Shown one piece after another: positions 15,748 to 24,028 of a stretch of DNA of 64,000 nt (position 1 is its first letter; the number at the start of each line of letters is the position of its first letter). The stretch comes from CG2-30-58-95 sp964618215 (GTDB taxonomy: Bacteria > Chloroflexota > Anaerolineae > Anaerolineales > Villigracilaceae): the NCBI GenBank assembly GCA_964618215.1, contig CAZTZE010000025.1:1-64000 (forward strand). The letters are read 5' to 3'. A program made the position numbers and the translations under genes. The notes beneath the pieces are model-generated. The model saw only the letters and a list, made by a program, of their open reading frames with translations, had not been told where the DNA came from and did not search any database.

Positions 15748-16989
15748 CGGATTCAACAATAATTGGATGGCTGCATCCAGTTGCGGGTCGCGGTCAGCGG
15801 CGGAATCTTCGTCTGTACGCTTTACAACGACATCCGGCGTCAGGCCAATCCCTTGGATGTGGCGTTCTTTCGGGGTCAACCACTTGGCGATGGTGACAGT
15901 CACCGCGCCTTGATCATTGGCAAGCGGAAGCCAATTCTGCACCGAGCCTTTGCCGTAAGTGATCACGCCGACCAGTTTGCCGCGCCCGTAATCCTGAATG
16001 GCGCCGGCGACTATTTCGGAAGCCGAGGCGGTGCCTTCGTTAACCAGCACCACCAGCGGAATATCGGTGACCAGGCCGCCCGGATGAGCGGTGTATGTCT
16101 CGCGCGAGCCATCGCCATATTGCTCATACATGATGACGCCGTCGCCGATGAACTGCGAGGCCACTTCAATTGCCGTGACGAGATAGCCGCCGCCGTTATT
16201 GCGCAAATCAACAATCATGCCCTGCGGGTTCTGCGCCATCAACTCGGTCAGCACGCGCTCCAGCTCGGGCGTGGTTTTATCGCCAAAGGTGAAAATCTGG
16301 ACGTAGGCAATGCCGCCATCCAGCATCTTCCCTTCCACGCTGGGGACGGTGATACTGGCACGCGTGATGGAGAATTCGAGCGGCAGCTCCACACCCGCGC
16401 GGCGGACGGTCAGGATGACTGTGCTGCCAGCCGGGCCGAGGACTTTCAGCCGGGCAACTTCGGGAGGAACGCCAGTCATGTCTTCGCCGTCAATGGCAAT
16501 GATCTGGTCGCCGGTCTTCAAGCCAGCTTGCTCGGCGGGTGAAGCGGGCATCGGGCTAACAACCGTCAGGTAATCGCCGCCGGTATCCACCCATGCGCCA
16601 ATCCCCTCGTACTCGCCAGAAATTGAAATTGTGGCATCCGAGTATTCCTGCGGATCCATATACGAAGTATGCTTGTCGCCCAGCGATGCCAACATTCCGC
16701 GGATGGCGCCGCGCATCAATTGAACGTCGTCCAACGGCTGATCAACATAATACTGATGCGCCAATTGCCAGGATTCCCAGAACGGGGCGAAGAGGGTCTG
16801 CAATTCTTCAGGCGTTCCGCCGGTAGAAGGCGAAAGGGGTGTCGCAGTGGGCGGTTGCGGCAGAGGCAACCCGATTTTTGGAGCGAGCGGCAGGAACTGC
16901 CCGGCGACAAACCCGCCGCCAAACGAACCGACGACCAGCACACCGGCAACGAGCAAAACCAATATAAAACGTAGTAATTTATTTTTCAT
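15745..16989 (-). CDS. S41-family C-terminal processing protease (CtpA-like)
   Basis: A 414-residue exported protease. The N terminus is a membrane anchor or signal (LLRFILVLLVAGVLVVGSFG). A Pro/Thr-rich linker leads to the helical S41 N domain, a PDZ domain (about 125-205, with YEGIGAWVDTGGDYLTV and ADPAEQAGLKTGDQI-like spacing), and the catalytic core: the nucleophile Ser in NEGTASASEIVAGAI and the general base Lys in ITYGKGSVQ, a Ser/Lys dyad. Such proteases trim C termini of exported or membrane proteins. AAGGAG precedes the ATG at 16989. It appears monocistronic. Confidence 0.92.
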   Translation of the reverse strand: MKNKLLRFILVLLVAGVLVVGSFGGGFVAGQFLPLAPKIGLPLPQPPTATPLSPSTGGTPEELQTLFAPFWESWQLAHQYYVDQPLDDVQLMRGAIRGMLASLGDKHTSYMDPQEYSDATISISGEYEGIGAWVDTGGDYLTVVSPMPASPAEQAGLKTGDQIIAIDGEDMTGVPPEVARLKVLGPAGSTVILTVRRAGVELPLEFSITRASITVPSVEGKMLDGGIAYVQIFTFGDKTTPELERVLTELMAQNPQGMIVDLRNNGGGYLVTAIEVASQFIGDGVIMYEQYGDGSRETYTAHPGGLVTDIPLVVLVNEGTASASEIVAGAIQDYGRGKLVGVITYGKGSVQNWLPLANDQGAVTVTIAKWLTPKERHIQGIGLTPDVVVKRTDEDSAADRDPQLDAAIQLLLNP

Positions 16990-17091
16990 TTAGAGCTTAT
17001 CTCCTTCTAGCAAGGTTGCTGTATAGCCTACCATGCGGTCATTAAAGAATTATTAGATTGTAATCCCCTTGTGTAAAAAGATTGTAAATAT

Positions 17092-17727
17092 TTACCGTCC
17101 ATCCAGAAGTTGCGGTAAATCTATCAAACGGGCAAGCGTCGCGTTGGCATCCGGCGAGGGCGAATCATTCCCGATCAGCACAGTAAAGAAGCCGAATTCA
17201 CGCGCCGCGCGCGTTGTGCGCGGTAGATCGTCAATCATGACGCACTTCCCCGCCTCGCTCTCCCCGGCAAATTCCAGGGCGATCTCAAAGGCCTGACGCA
17301 TCGGCTTGCAGTAAGGCTCGAGGACATGGACATCCAGAATGGCATCAAAACAGCCATCCAGTCCCATGGCACGCACCACACGCCGGGCATGGGCGGCATC
17401 GGCATTGGTGAAGATGATCTTTTGAACCGCCAAAGCCTTAAGCATGGCGCGCAGCCCCGGGTCGGGTTGCAGGTAATCTTCCAATGCGAGACCGTGGACA
17501 AAGGCCAGGTAGTCATCCATGTTGACAGCATGGTTGGCCTGCAAGCCGCGCAGGGTTGTCCCATACTCGCGAAAGTATTTTTCGCGCACGGTTTCAATCT
17601 GCTCTTTGGTGAAACCCAGGCGTTCCTGCATATACAGGTTCATCCGTTCCCTGATCGCCGGCCACAAGCCGGAGGAGGCCGGGTAGAGGGTCTCGTCCAA
17701 GTCGAAGAAAATGGTTGTAAATGACAT
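17092..17727 (-). CDS. HAD-family pyrimidine 5'-nucleotidase-like phosphatase
   Basis: A 211-residue HAD hydrolase. Motif I is FFDLDETLYPASSG (nucleophile Asp and acid/base Asp), motif II Thr in IIFTNADAAH, motif III Lys in YCKPMRQAFEIAL and the acidic motif IV in VMIDDLPRTTRAAREFG. The LYPASSGLW signature and length fit the pyrimidine 5'-nucleotidase/YjjG-SDT1 subfamily, which dephosphorylates UMP, CMP or modified nucleotides. It is divergent from mutL. Confidence 0.85.
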   Translation of the reverse strand: MSFTTIFFDLDETLYPASSGLWPAIRERMNLYMQERLGFTKEQIETVREKYFREYGTTLRGLQANHAVNMDDYLAFVHGLALEDYLQPDPGLRAMLKALAVQKIIFTNADAAHARRVVRAMGLDGCFDAILDVHVLEPYCKPMRQAFEIALEFAGESEAGKCVMIDDLPRTTRAAREFGFFTVLIGNDSPSPDANATLARLIDLPQLLDGR

Positions 17728-17746
17728 GGGGTTATTATAAGGGAAA

Positions 17747-17798
17747 GAATAGAAAATTGAGAATAGAGATTAGTCCATGAACTATTCTCTACTCTCGA
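17747..17798. repeat. periodic GAATAGA/TCTATTC repeat upstream of mutL
   Basis: The stretch has GAATAGAAAATTGAGAATAG and ACTATTCTCTACTCTCGAC, which are partly inverted copies of one short unit (GAGAATAGA). It resembles other periodic intergenic repeats of the window in style but has a different unit. Confidence 0.45.
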
Positions 17799-17799
17799 C

Positions 17800-17805
17800 T
17801 ATAAT
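17800..17805 (+). promoter_or_regulatory. -10 box of mutL; mRNA probably leaderless
   Basis: A perfect TATAAT ends 6 bases before the mutL ATG (17812), so transcription would begin at or next to the A of the start codon. No Shine-Dalgarno is present upstream. No good -35 box was found at the usual distance. Confidence 0.6.
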
Positions 17806-17811
17806 CGAAAT

Positions 17812-19557
17812 ATGCCCATTCGCATTCTATCTCCCGAAATCGCCTCGCAGATCGCGGCCGGGGAAGTGGTGGAACGCCCGGCCTCGGTGGTCAAGGAACT
17901 GCTCGAAAACGCCCTGGACGCCGCGGCGCGTTCCGTTAGCGTGACAATTGCCGCAGCCGGCCGGACCCTGATCGAGGTCGCCGATGACGGGAGCGGAATC
18001 TCAGCCGAGGAACTCCCCCTGGCGCTGGCGCGTCACGCCACCAGCAAGTTAAGCCGCGCCGAAGACCTGTTTGCCATCACCACGCTCGGCTTTCGCGGCG
18101 AAGCGCTGTCTTCCATCGGCTCGGTCGCGCGGCTGACGATCACCTCGCGGGCCGCCAACTCGGCAAGCGGAGCGAGGTTGAAGGTGGAGGCCGGAGTGGC
18201 AGGGCGGCTGGAGAATGTCGGAGCGCCAATTGGCACGCTCGTCCGCGTTGAAGATTTGTTCTACAATGTCCCCGCGCGGCTGAAGTTCCTGAAGCAGGAT
18301 GTGACCGAGCGGCGCGCCATAGATGCGCTGCTGACGCGCTATGCCCTGGCCTATCCGCAGGTACGTTTCAAGTTGGCTGAAGGCAGCACGCTTGCCCTGC
18401 AAACTTCCGGCGATGGCGACCGTCGGGCGATCCTGGCCGCCCTTTATGGCGTGGAGGTGGCAAAGCAAATGCTGGAAGTGACGGCTGAAGAAGAAGGCCT
18501 GCGCCTGACAGGTTTTATCAGCCCAACCGCGCTGACGCGTTCCAACCGCAAGGAAATCACCTTCTTCGTCAATGGCCGCTGGATCCAGGATGTGCCGCTG
18601 ACCACTGCGCTCCTGCGCGCCTATCACACTCTGCTGATGGTGGGGCGTTATCCGCTGGCGGCGATTTTCCTCGAAATCCAGCCCGAAGAAGTGGATGTCA
18701 ACGTGCATCCGGCCAAGGCTGAAGTGCGCTTCCGCAGCCCCGACAGGATATTCAGTTTTGTTCAGCGGGCGGTGAGAAGGGCATTGCTGGCCTACTCACC
18801 CGTGCCACTGGTGACACACTCGCTGTGGGGCGGACAAGCCAGGACAGTGGACCCGGCCTGGGGCATCGCGCATGCCAGCGAACAGTCATCGGTGACCGGT
18901 GAGCAGCCTGTCTCCATCTCCCCGGCGCCCCTGCCCCCCATTTCCGCCGTTCCTCTTCTCCGTCTAATTGGCCAGATCGGCGCCACCTACCTCGTCGCCG
19001 AAGGGCCGGATGGGTTGTATTTGATTGACCAGCACGCGGCGCATGAGCGTGTGCTGTTCGAGAAATTAATGGCCCTTCGACAGGCTCAGGACAGCGCTCA
19101 GCGCGAGCGAAAGAACATTCCATCGCAGGCTTTGCTCGCGCCGATTGTTGTCACACTTCCACCCCACTATACTAATTTACTAACTTCCCAATTACCCATC
19201 CTCCAGCAATTTGGTTTCGAGGTGGAGTCTTTTGGACAAAACGCCTTCCAAGTGCGCGCCATGCCGGTTTTATTGAGCGGCGGCGACCCGGCTGCTGCAT
19301 TACATGCGCTGGTCGAAGATTTTGAAGAAGACGAGACCCCGCTGCAAAACGAAATCGAAGCCCGCATTGCCGGGCGCGTCTGCAAGCGGCTGGCGGTGAA
19401 AGCCGGGCAGGTTCTTTCGCCCGACGAACAGCGCGCCCTGCTGACGGACCTTGAAACCTGCGCCTCGCCGCGCACCTGTCCGCACGGGCGACCGACGATG
19501 ATTCACCTCTCGGTGGATATGCTGGAGCGGCAGTTTGGGCGCAAGGGCACGAGGTAA
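17812..19557 (+). CDS. mutL: DNA mismatch repair protein MutL
   Basis: A 581-residue protein. The N-terminal GHKL ATPase domain has SQIAAGEVVERPASVVKELL (N box with the catalytic Glu and Asn), DDGSGIS (D-x-G-x-G) and GFRGEALSSI. The C-terminal dimerisation domain carries the endonuclease motif DQHAAHERVLFE (DQHA-x2-E-x4-E), together with CPHGRPT at the end, so this MutL should nick DNA itself, as in bacteria without MutH. The linker (about 355-395) is short. Two dispersed-repeat sequences are read in frame: one in the linker (18892-18904) and one directly after the endonuclease motif (19073-19109, residues ALRQAQDSAQRERKN). No mutS is in the window. Translation probably starts on a leaderless mRNA. 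Confidence 0.95.
   Translation: MPIRILSPEIASQIAAGEVVERPASVVKELLENALDAAARSVSVTIAAAGRTLIEVADDGSGISAEELPLALARHATSKLSRAEDLFAITTLGFRGEALSSIGSVARLTITSRAANSASGARLKVEAGVAGRLENVGAPIGTLVRVEDLFYNVPARLKFLKQDVTERRAIDALLTRYALAYPQVRFKLAEGSTLALQTSGDGDRRAILAALYGVEVAKQMLEVTAEEEGLRLTGFISPTALTRSNRKEITFFVNGRWIQDVPLTTALLRAYHTLLMVGRYPLAAIFLEIQPEEVDVNVHPAKAEVRFRSPDRIFSFVQRAVRRALLAYSPVPLVTHSLWGGQARTVDPAWGIAHASEQSSVTGEQPVSISPAPLPPISAVPLLRLIGQIGATYLVAEGPDGLYLIDQHAAHERVLFEKLMALRQAQDSAQRERKNIPSQALLAPIVVTLPPHYTNLLTSQLPILQQFGFEVESFGQNAFQVRAMPVLLSGGDPAAALHALVEDFEEDETPLQNEIEARIAGRVCKRLAVKAGQVLSPDEQRALLTDLETCASPRTCPHGRPTMIHLSVDMLERQFGRKGTR
19073..19109 (+). repeat. CCTTCGACAGGCTCAGG-type repeat inside mutL
   Basis: CCCTTCGACAGGCTCAGG followed by ACAGCGCTCAGCGCGAGCG is an intergenic-type repeat. 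A relative in inverted orientation, with TGAGCCTGTCGAA and CCTGTCGAAGGG, is at 23925-23969. In mutL it is read in frame as ALRQAQDSAQRER. Confidence 0.6.
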
Positions 19558-19574
19558 TTTTTCAACACAAAGGA

Positions 19575-19630
19575 CACGAAGGATCACAAAGGTTTTAGAT
19601 TTTCCCTCGTGTATCTTTGTACCCTTCGTG
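19575..19630. repeat. CACGAAGG inverted repeat between mutL and the dehydrogenase gene
   Basis: CACGAAGGATCACAAAG (19575-19591) is imperfectly inverted as CTTTGTACCCTTCGTG (19615-19630). It could form a hairpin after mutL. Confidence 0.6.
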
Positions 19631-19644
19631 ATAAAGGTTTTCCT

Positions 19645-20592
19645 ATGCAATCCCTCTGGCTCGAAAATCAAACTCTTTCCCTGCGCGACGTTCCCCGCCC
19701 GGCCAGGCCCGGCGAGGCGCTGATCCGCGTCCGCCTCTCCGGCATCTGCGACACGGACCTGGAACTGGTGCGCGGCTATTACTCTTTTACCGGCGTCATC
19801 GGCCATGAATTTGTCGGCGAAGTGGTGGCTGCACCCGCGGAGGAGTGGATTGGTAAACGCGTCGTCGGTGAAATCAACGCGGTGTGCGGCGAATGTGAGC
19901 AGTGCCGGAATGGCCGTCCCACACACTGCGAGAAGCGGACAGTGCTGGGCATCGTGGACCGGGACGGCGTCCATGCGGAATACACGTCCCTGCCGCTGGC
20001 GAACCTGCAGCTTGTCCCGGATTCGGTTCCGGATGAAGCCGCGGTCTTTGTCGAACCGCTGGCCGCCGCGCTGGAGATCCAGCAGCAGGTGCATGTCCAG
20101 CCCACCAACCGCGTCCTGCTGATCGGCGCGGGGCGGCTGGGGCAGTTGATCGCTCAAACCCTGGCTTTCACCGGCTGCGACCTGCGCGTAGCGGCGCGCC
20201 ATCCGCATCAAAAGCAATTGTTGGAATCAAGGAAAATCCGGCTGATTACTGAGGATGAAATCCAGCCGCGGCGCTGGGATGTAGTAGTGGAAGCGACCGG
20301 CTCCTCCTCCGGCTTTGACCTGGCGCGCCGGGCCGTACGTCCACGCGGGGTTTTGGTGCTGAAGTCCACGTATCGCGGGGAAATGACCGTCAACTGGTCG
20401 CCGTTCGTGGTGGATGAGATCACCATCGTCGGTTCGCGTTGCGGGCCGTTCGCCCCGGCGCTGCGTCTACTGGAACGCGGCGAGGTGGACCCGACCATTT
20501 TGATTGCAAAACGTTATCCGTTGGGGAAGGCTATCGAAGCGATGGGGGATGCGCAAAAGCCGGGGATGTTGAAAATCATCCTCGAACCGTAG
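19645..20592 (+). CDS. zinc-dependent medium-chain dehydrogenase
   Basis: A 315-residue alcohol-dehydrogenase-family protein, shorter than the usual 340-370. The catalytic zinc ligands are Cys in SGICDTDLELV and the GHE motif in IGHEFVGEVV; the structural zinc lobe is present (CGECEQCRNGRPTHC, four Cys). The Rossmann fold follows with LLIGAGRLGQL. The layout is like threonine/sorbitol dehydrogenases acting on polyols or amino acids; the substrate cannot be told. The start is set at ATG 19645, because the codons before it belong to the inverted repeat. It stands alone, ending at a hairpin shared with the next gene. Confidence 0.85.
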   Translation: MQSLWLENQTLSLRDVPRPARPGEALIRVRLSGICDTDLELVRGYYSFTGVIGHEFVGEVVAAPAEEWIGKRVVGEINAVCGECEQCRNGRPTHCEKRTVLGIVDRDGVHAEYTSLPLANLQLVPDSVPDEAAVFVEPLAAALEIQQQVHVQPTNRVLLIGAGRLGQLIAQTLAFTGCDLRVAARHPHQKQLLESRKIRLITEDEIQPRRWDVVVEATGSSSGFDLARRAVRPRGVLVLKSTYRGEMTVNWSPFVVDEITIVGSRCGPFAPALRLLERGEVDPTILIAKRYPLGKAIEAMGDAQKPGMLKIILEP

Positions 20593-20616
20593 CAGGCGCG
20601 AGGTCAGGAAAGAAGC

Positions 20617-20648
20617 GTGGAGCGGGATGACATCCCGCTCTACTTTTT
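20617..20648. terminator. hairpin between convergent genes, also a GTAG-type repeat
   Basis: GAGCGGGAT (20620-20628) and ATCCCGCTC (20632-20640) pair around three bases, followed by TACTTTTTA on the + strand. The sequence matches the GTAG-GCGGG family at 27930 and serves as a plausible terminator for the dehydrogenase. Confidence 0.65.
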
Positions 20649-21824
20649 ACGCGGCAAGTGTATCGTAAACGTCGTCCCCTCACCGAACTGGCTGTGCACC
20701 TCGATACAACCCCCGTGCCCTTGAACAATTTGCTTGCAAATCGAAAGCCCTAATCCGGTGCCTCCAGGCTTGCCTTCCGCGTCCTGGACGCGATAAAATT
20801 TTTGAAACAGGTTCGGTAACGCTTTTTCGGGGATGCCGATGCCGGTATCCTGCACGGACAACATAAACTCCTTCTCCCCCGCCAAAGCTTTCAGAGTGAC
20901 CGAACCATTTGGACGGTTATATTTGATCGCATTACTCAACAAGTTGAGAATAACCTGTTTCACCTTATCGCGATCGGCCTCCAGACTGGGAAAATCAGCG
21001 GGGATTTCGATATTGATCTGGATACCCTCTTCAGCGGCCTTGCTTTGCATCACCCTTCTACACTCCTCCAGCAAGGCCTTCAGGTCTATCTCGCTGCTGT
21101 GAAACTGAACACGGCCTGATTCCAGGCGCGCCAGGTCAAGGAACGAAGAAGCCAGGGCGTTGAGCCGGTTGGTCTCATCATGAATGCTGTGGATGGTCTG
21201 TTCGAGCTGTGCGTGGGACATCTCCGGCCTGAGCAACAGATAGGTGGCTGTGGTGATCGCGGCGAGAGGCGTGCGCAATTCATGTACAAAATCGGCGATC
21301 AGGTCGGATTGCTGGAATAAACGCGCGTTTTCAATCGCCACGGCTGCCTGCGCGCCCAGCACCACGAGCAGGTTTTCGTCTGTTTCAGTAAATTCGCCGG
21401 ATTGTTTGTTCAGGGCTTCCAGCACACCGATGACTTTATCTTTGGTGGTCAATGGAACGCCCAGGAGGGAATTGGTAGCGTAGTGGGTCACCTCTTCGAT
21501 CATGCCAAAATGACGTGGATCCTCTTGAGCGTTCGAGATCCGCACCGGCTTCCGGTGGGTGACGATCCAGCCGGCAATGCTGCCCTCCAGCGGCACTACC
21601 AGGCCGCGCATTAACGGCGTATCCATGTCGGTCGCAACCTGGAAATGTAACTGGCGGGAGGTATCGTCATAAAGCAGGATCGAAGCTGCCTGTGCGCCGG
21701 TAATATCAACCGCAGCAAGAATGATACGGTTGAGTAAGATCTCCAGGTCGAGCGTCGAGGCCAGGTCACGGGCGATATCAATCAAGCGCCGGTAACCTTC
21801 CAGTTGTTTTTTGGTATCAGTCAT
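20640..21824 (-). CDS. GAF-domain sensor histidine kinase
   Basis: About 394 residues, soluble. A GAF domain (about 20-165, with LEGSIAGWIVTHRKPVRI and NSLLGVPLTTKDKVIGVLE) is followed by a HisKA dimerisation helix with the phosphoacceptor His in DFVHELRTPLAAIT, and a HATPase_c domain with N box (NLLSNAIKYN), G1 (DTGIGIPE), F box and G2 (GGTGLGLSI). It lacks membrane segments, so it senses an internal cue through the GAF domain. It is the last gene of a three-gene operon with overlapping ends (receiver-CpaE, sirtuin, kinase); its natural partner could be the receiver at 22590-23756. Confidence 0.9.
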   Translation of the reverse strand: MTDTKKQLEGYRRLIDIARDLASTLDLEILLNRIILAAVDITGAQAASILLYDDTSRQLHFQVATDMDTPLMRGLVVPLEGSIAGWIVTHRKPVRISNAQEDPRHFGMIEEVTHYATNSLLGVPLTTKDKVIGVLEALNKQSGEFTETDENLLVVLGAQAAVAIENARLFQQSDLIADFVHELRTPLAAITTATYLLLRPEMSHAQLEQTIHSIHDETNRLNALASSFLDLARLESGRVQFHSSEIDLKALLEECRRVMQSKAAEEGIQINIEIPADFPSLEADRDKVKQVILNLLSNAIKYNRPNGSVTLKALAGEKEFMLSVQDTGIGIPEKALPNLFQKFYRVQDAEGKPGGTGLGLSICKQIVQGHGGCIEVHSQFGEGTTFTIHLPRKK

Positions 21825-22593
21825 GTAAGACACGGTCCGCGATCATGGGAATGATATCAGCAACATCCCCCAGGATGACAGCATCGGCACGCACGCTCAG
21901 GTAGGTCTCTGAGAGGTTGGCGATGACCAGGTGCGCGCCCCGGTCGAGGGCCTGGAGCGGCAAGCCGGCAACGGGCAGCACCTCGAGCGAAGATCCGGCC
22001 ACCAGGATCAGGTCGCAATTTCGACAGGCAGCCTGGGCTTCGTACCAGGTCTGCAACGGTAGTTGTTCGCCAAACAAGATGATATCCGGTTTTAATATCC
22101 CCCCACACTCCGGGCAGTACGGGATCAGACAATCTTTTAAATATGGTTCGATGAATCCCTGGCTGCTGATTTGCTTGAAACACTGCGTACAGGACATCCT
22201 CTGGAACGTGCCGTGTGTCTCCAAGACGCAGGCGGATCCCGCCTTTTGATGAAGGTTATCAATATTCTGGGTGATGATGGTTTTGAAATAACCGGCCGCC
22301 TGCAATTGCGCAAATGCTCGATGAGCAGGATTAGGCTCTGCATTGAAGATTTGAATGGCCAGGGGACGGATCCACTGATAGAAACGCTCGGGCGCGTAGC
22401 GGAAAGCGTTCAGCGTGGCAACCTCCATCGGGTCCACCTTGGACCATAAACCTGCGCCTTCCGAACGGAAGTCGGGGATACCCGATGGGGTAGATACACC
22501 CGCGCCGGTGAGGACTACACCACGCTGTGACTTGCGAATTATTTCCGCCGCATATTGGATGCACTCAAGGGTCTGGGCGGAGAAAAAGCTCAT
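21817..22593 (-). CDS. Sir2-family NAD-dependent protein deacylase (sirtuin)
   Basis: A 258-residue class-III-type sirtuin. NAD-binding motifs are GAGVSTPSGIPDFRSEG and TQNIDNLHQKAGS; the catalytic His is in LETHGTFQRMSC. A zinc-binding Cys pair pattern C-x2-C...C-x2-C (CTQC, CPEC) is present. It removes acyl groups from lysines using NAD. Its place between a receiver-ATPase gene (4-bp overlap) and a histidine kinase gene (about 8-bp overlap) shows tight translational coupling and suggests a shared regulatory function, possibly deacylation of a partner protein (inference). Confidence 0.92.
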   Translation of the reverse strand: MSFFSAQTLECIQYAAEIIRKSQRGVVLTGAGVSTPSGIPDFRSEGAGLWSKVDPMEVATLNAFRYAPERFYQWIRPLAIQIFNAEPNPAHRAFAQLQAAGYFKTIITQNIDNLHQKAGSACVLETHGTFQRMSCTQCFKQISSQGFIEPYLKDCLIPYCPECGGILKPDIILFGEQLPLQTWYEAQAACRNCDLILVAGSSLEVLPVAGLPLQALDRGAHLVIANLSETYLSVRADAVILGDVADIIPMIADRVLHD

Positions 22594-23756
22594 TTCTCTA
22601 GTTGGGCGCGTTCAAGCATCAAAGAGGCCAGTTTGGCGAACTGTTGAGAGGTCTGGGTGTCTGGCTGATACGAGACGGCTATGGTTTTCATCTGCGCCGC
22701 CCGATAAATGAGTTCCGGGAAAGGCATAATGACCGCCGGCACAGTAAAATCCAATTTTTCCTGAACCTGGGTCGCGCTCAATTGTGTATCCGAGCGGAGG
22801 CGATTGACCACAATGGGGCTGATTCTGCGCTTATTGACATCCAATTCCATCAGGTTGGCAATCAATGCTTTGGCATGTAAAACTGAGTTCGAGCTTGGCT
22901 CGACGATAACGATGAGATGTTGGCATTTCTTGATCAATTTTTGGGTCAGCGCAGGCAGGCCGGGACCAAGGTCCAGAATCAGATAGGGCGCCAGGCTCGT
23001 CAAGCGATTGATAATCGCCTCAAATTGGGCGGTTGCATTCTGCAATATCGCATCTCGTGGTTGCACTGACCCCAACAATAATCTCAGGCCGGTATCATGG
23101 GTAAAAAGATTATTTTTGACCTTTTGCTGGGTTAATTCATCCGGCTTGGCTTGTAGAAGAGAGGAAAGCTCTTTGGGGTCAGGTTCTCCTAGATCAAGGC
23201 CAAGCGTACCCATGCCGGGGCGTAGTTCGGCCATGATGACTTCCGCCTGGGCTGCCGTCATCAGGCTTTTGGCTAGATTCACCGCCAATGTCGTCACACC
23301 CTGACCACCGCGCGCGGCGAGAATACCGATGATGAAGGGCGGTTTCTCCACAGGCACCACCGCGCCGGTCTTCCATCGTTTCGAACGAGCCAGCAGCGCT
23401 TTGACGTGCGCCTGAAGCTCGGCAGGATGCGTGGGCTTGGTCAAGTAGTCATCCGCACCCGACTCGAATCCGGAAACCTTATCGTCCAACTGGGTCTTGG
23501 CTGTAAACATCAGGATGGGGATATCCGCCGTCTGCGGATTGTTGCGCAGGCGCCGCGTTACTTCATAGCCATCCATATCCGGCATCATAACATCCACGAG
23601 GATCAAGTCGGGATTTTCAGACCCTGCCTGGGTCAATCCTTGTTCGCCGTTTGAGGCGACTGCGATTTGATACCCCTGTCGCTGGAGCATCGAGCCCACC
23701 AAGCGGAGTGTGTCGAGGTCATCATCAATGATCAAAATTTTCTGAGCCATAGTCAT
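22590..23756 (-). CDS. receiver domain fused to CpaE/MinD-like ATPase
   Basis: A 388-residue protein. Residues about 5-120 are a receiver domain: acidic pair in IIDDDLD, phosphoacceptor Asp in LILVDVMMPDMDG and Lys in YLTKPTHPAEL. Residues about 145-385 are a ParA/MinD-type domain of the CpaE/TadZ kind, with the P-loop region ILAARGGQGVTTLAVNLAKS (a degenerate deviant Walker A) and LILDLGPGLPAL. CpaE proteins localise pilus (Flp/Tad) or chromosome components at poles; no tad genes are visible here. It heads a three-gene operon. Confidence 0.88.
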   Translation of the reverse strand: MTMAQKILIIDDDLDTLRLVGSMLQRQGYQIAVASNGEQGLTQAGSENPDLILVDVMMPDMDGYEVTRRLRNNPQTADIPILMFTAKTQLDDKVSGFESGADDYLTKPTHPAELQAHVKALLARSKRWKTGAVVPVEKPPFIIGILAARGGQGVTTLAVNLAKSLMTAAQAEVIMAELRPGMGTLGLDLGEPDPKELSSLLQAKPDELTQQKVKNNLFTHDTGLRLLLGSVQPRDAILQNATAQFEAIINRLTSLAPYLILDLGPGLPALTQKLIKKCQHLIVIVEPSSNSVLHAKALIANLMELDVNKRRISPIVVNRLRSDTQLSATQVQEKLDFTVPAVIMPFPELIYRAAQMKTIAVSYQPDTQTSQQFAKLASLMLERAQLEK

Positions 23757-23817
23757 ATCCTCATTAGGACTTCATGGGTCTTCAGGAATTCCTGTGAAGG
23801 GCTGATACGTGTATTTA

Positions 23818-23846
23818 AGTCTAGCACAAAGCAGACTTTCAAGCAA
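23818..23846 (-). promoter_or_regulatory. sigma-70-type promoter of the receiver-sirtuin-kinase operon
   Basis: On the - strand, TTGCTT (23846-23841) and TAGACT (23823-23818) are 17 bases apart, about 60 bases before the CpaE-like gene start. Confidence 0.5.
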
Positions 23847-23924
23847 GTGAAATCGCGGCGAATTGTGAGGCTGGTATAATTACTGTTTGCGTCATCTTCA
23901 ATACCCATTACCGAGTAGGCGTTG

Positions 23925-23969
23925 CCCTGAGCCGCCGGGTTGAGCCTGTCGAAACCCTGTCGAAGGGTG
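23925..23969. repeat. intergenic TTCGACAGG-type repeat before uvrA
   Basis: CCCTGAGCCGCCGGGTTGAG is followed by CCTGTCGAAACCCTGTCGAAGGGTG. The TTCGACAGG core is shared, in inverse orientation, with the element inside mutL (19073-19109). Confidence 0.6.
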
Positions 23970-24028
23970 CTGCGCATTGAAACAAATGTGCTACAATTAC
24001 CCTACTCTCATACTTTCCAAAGGGAAAC

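Noticed and set aside
19300..20217. 305-codon - strand frame across the mutL/dehydrogenase junction
   Set aside because: It covers the 3' end of mutL, an inverted repeat and the 5' end of the dehydrogenase gene on the opposite strand, and has no motif.
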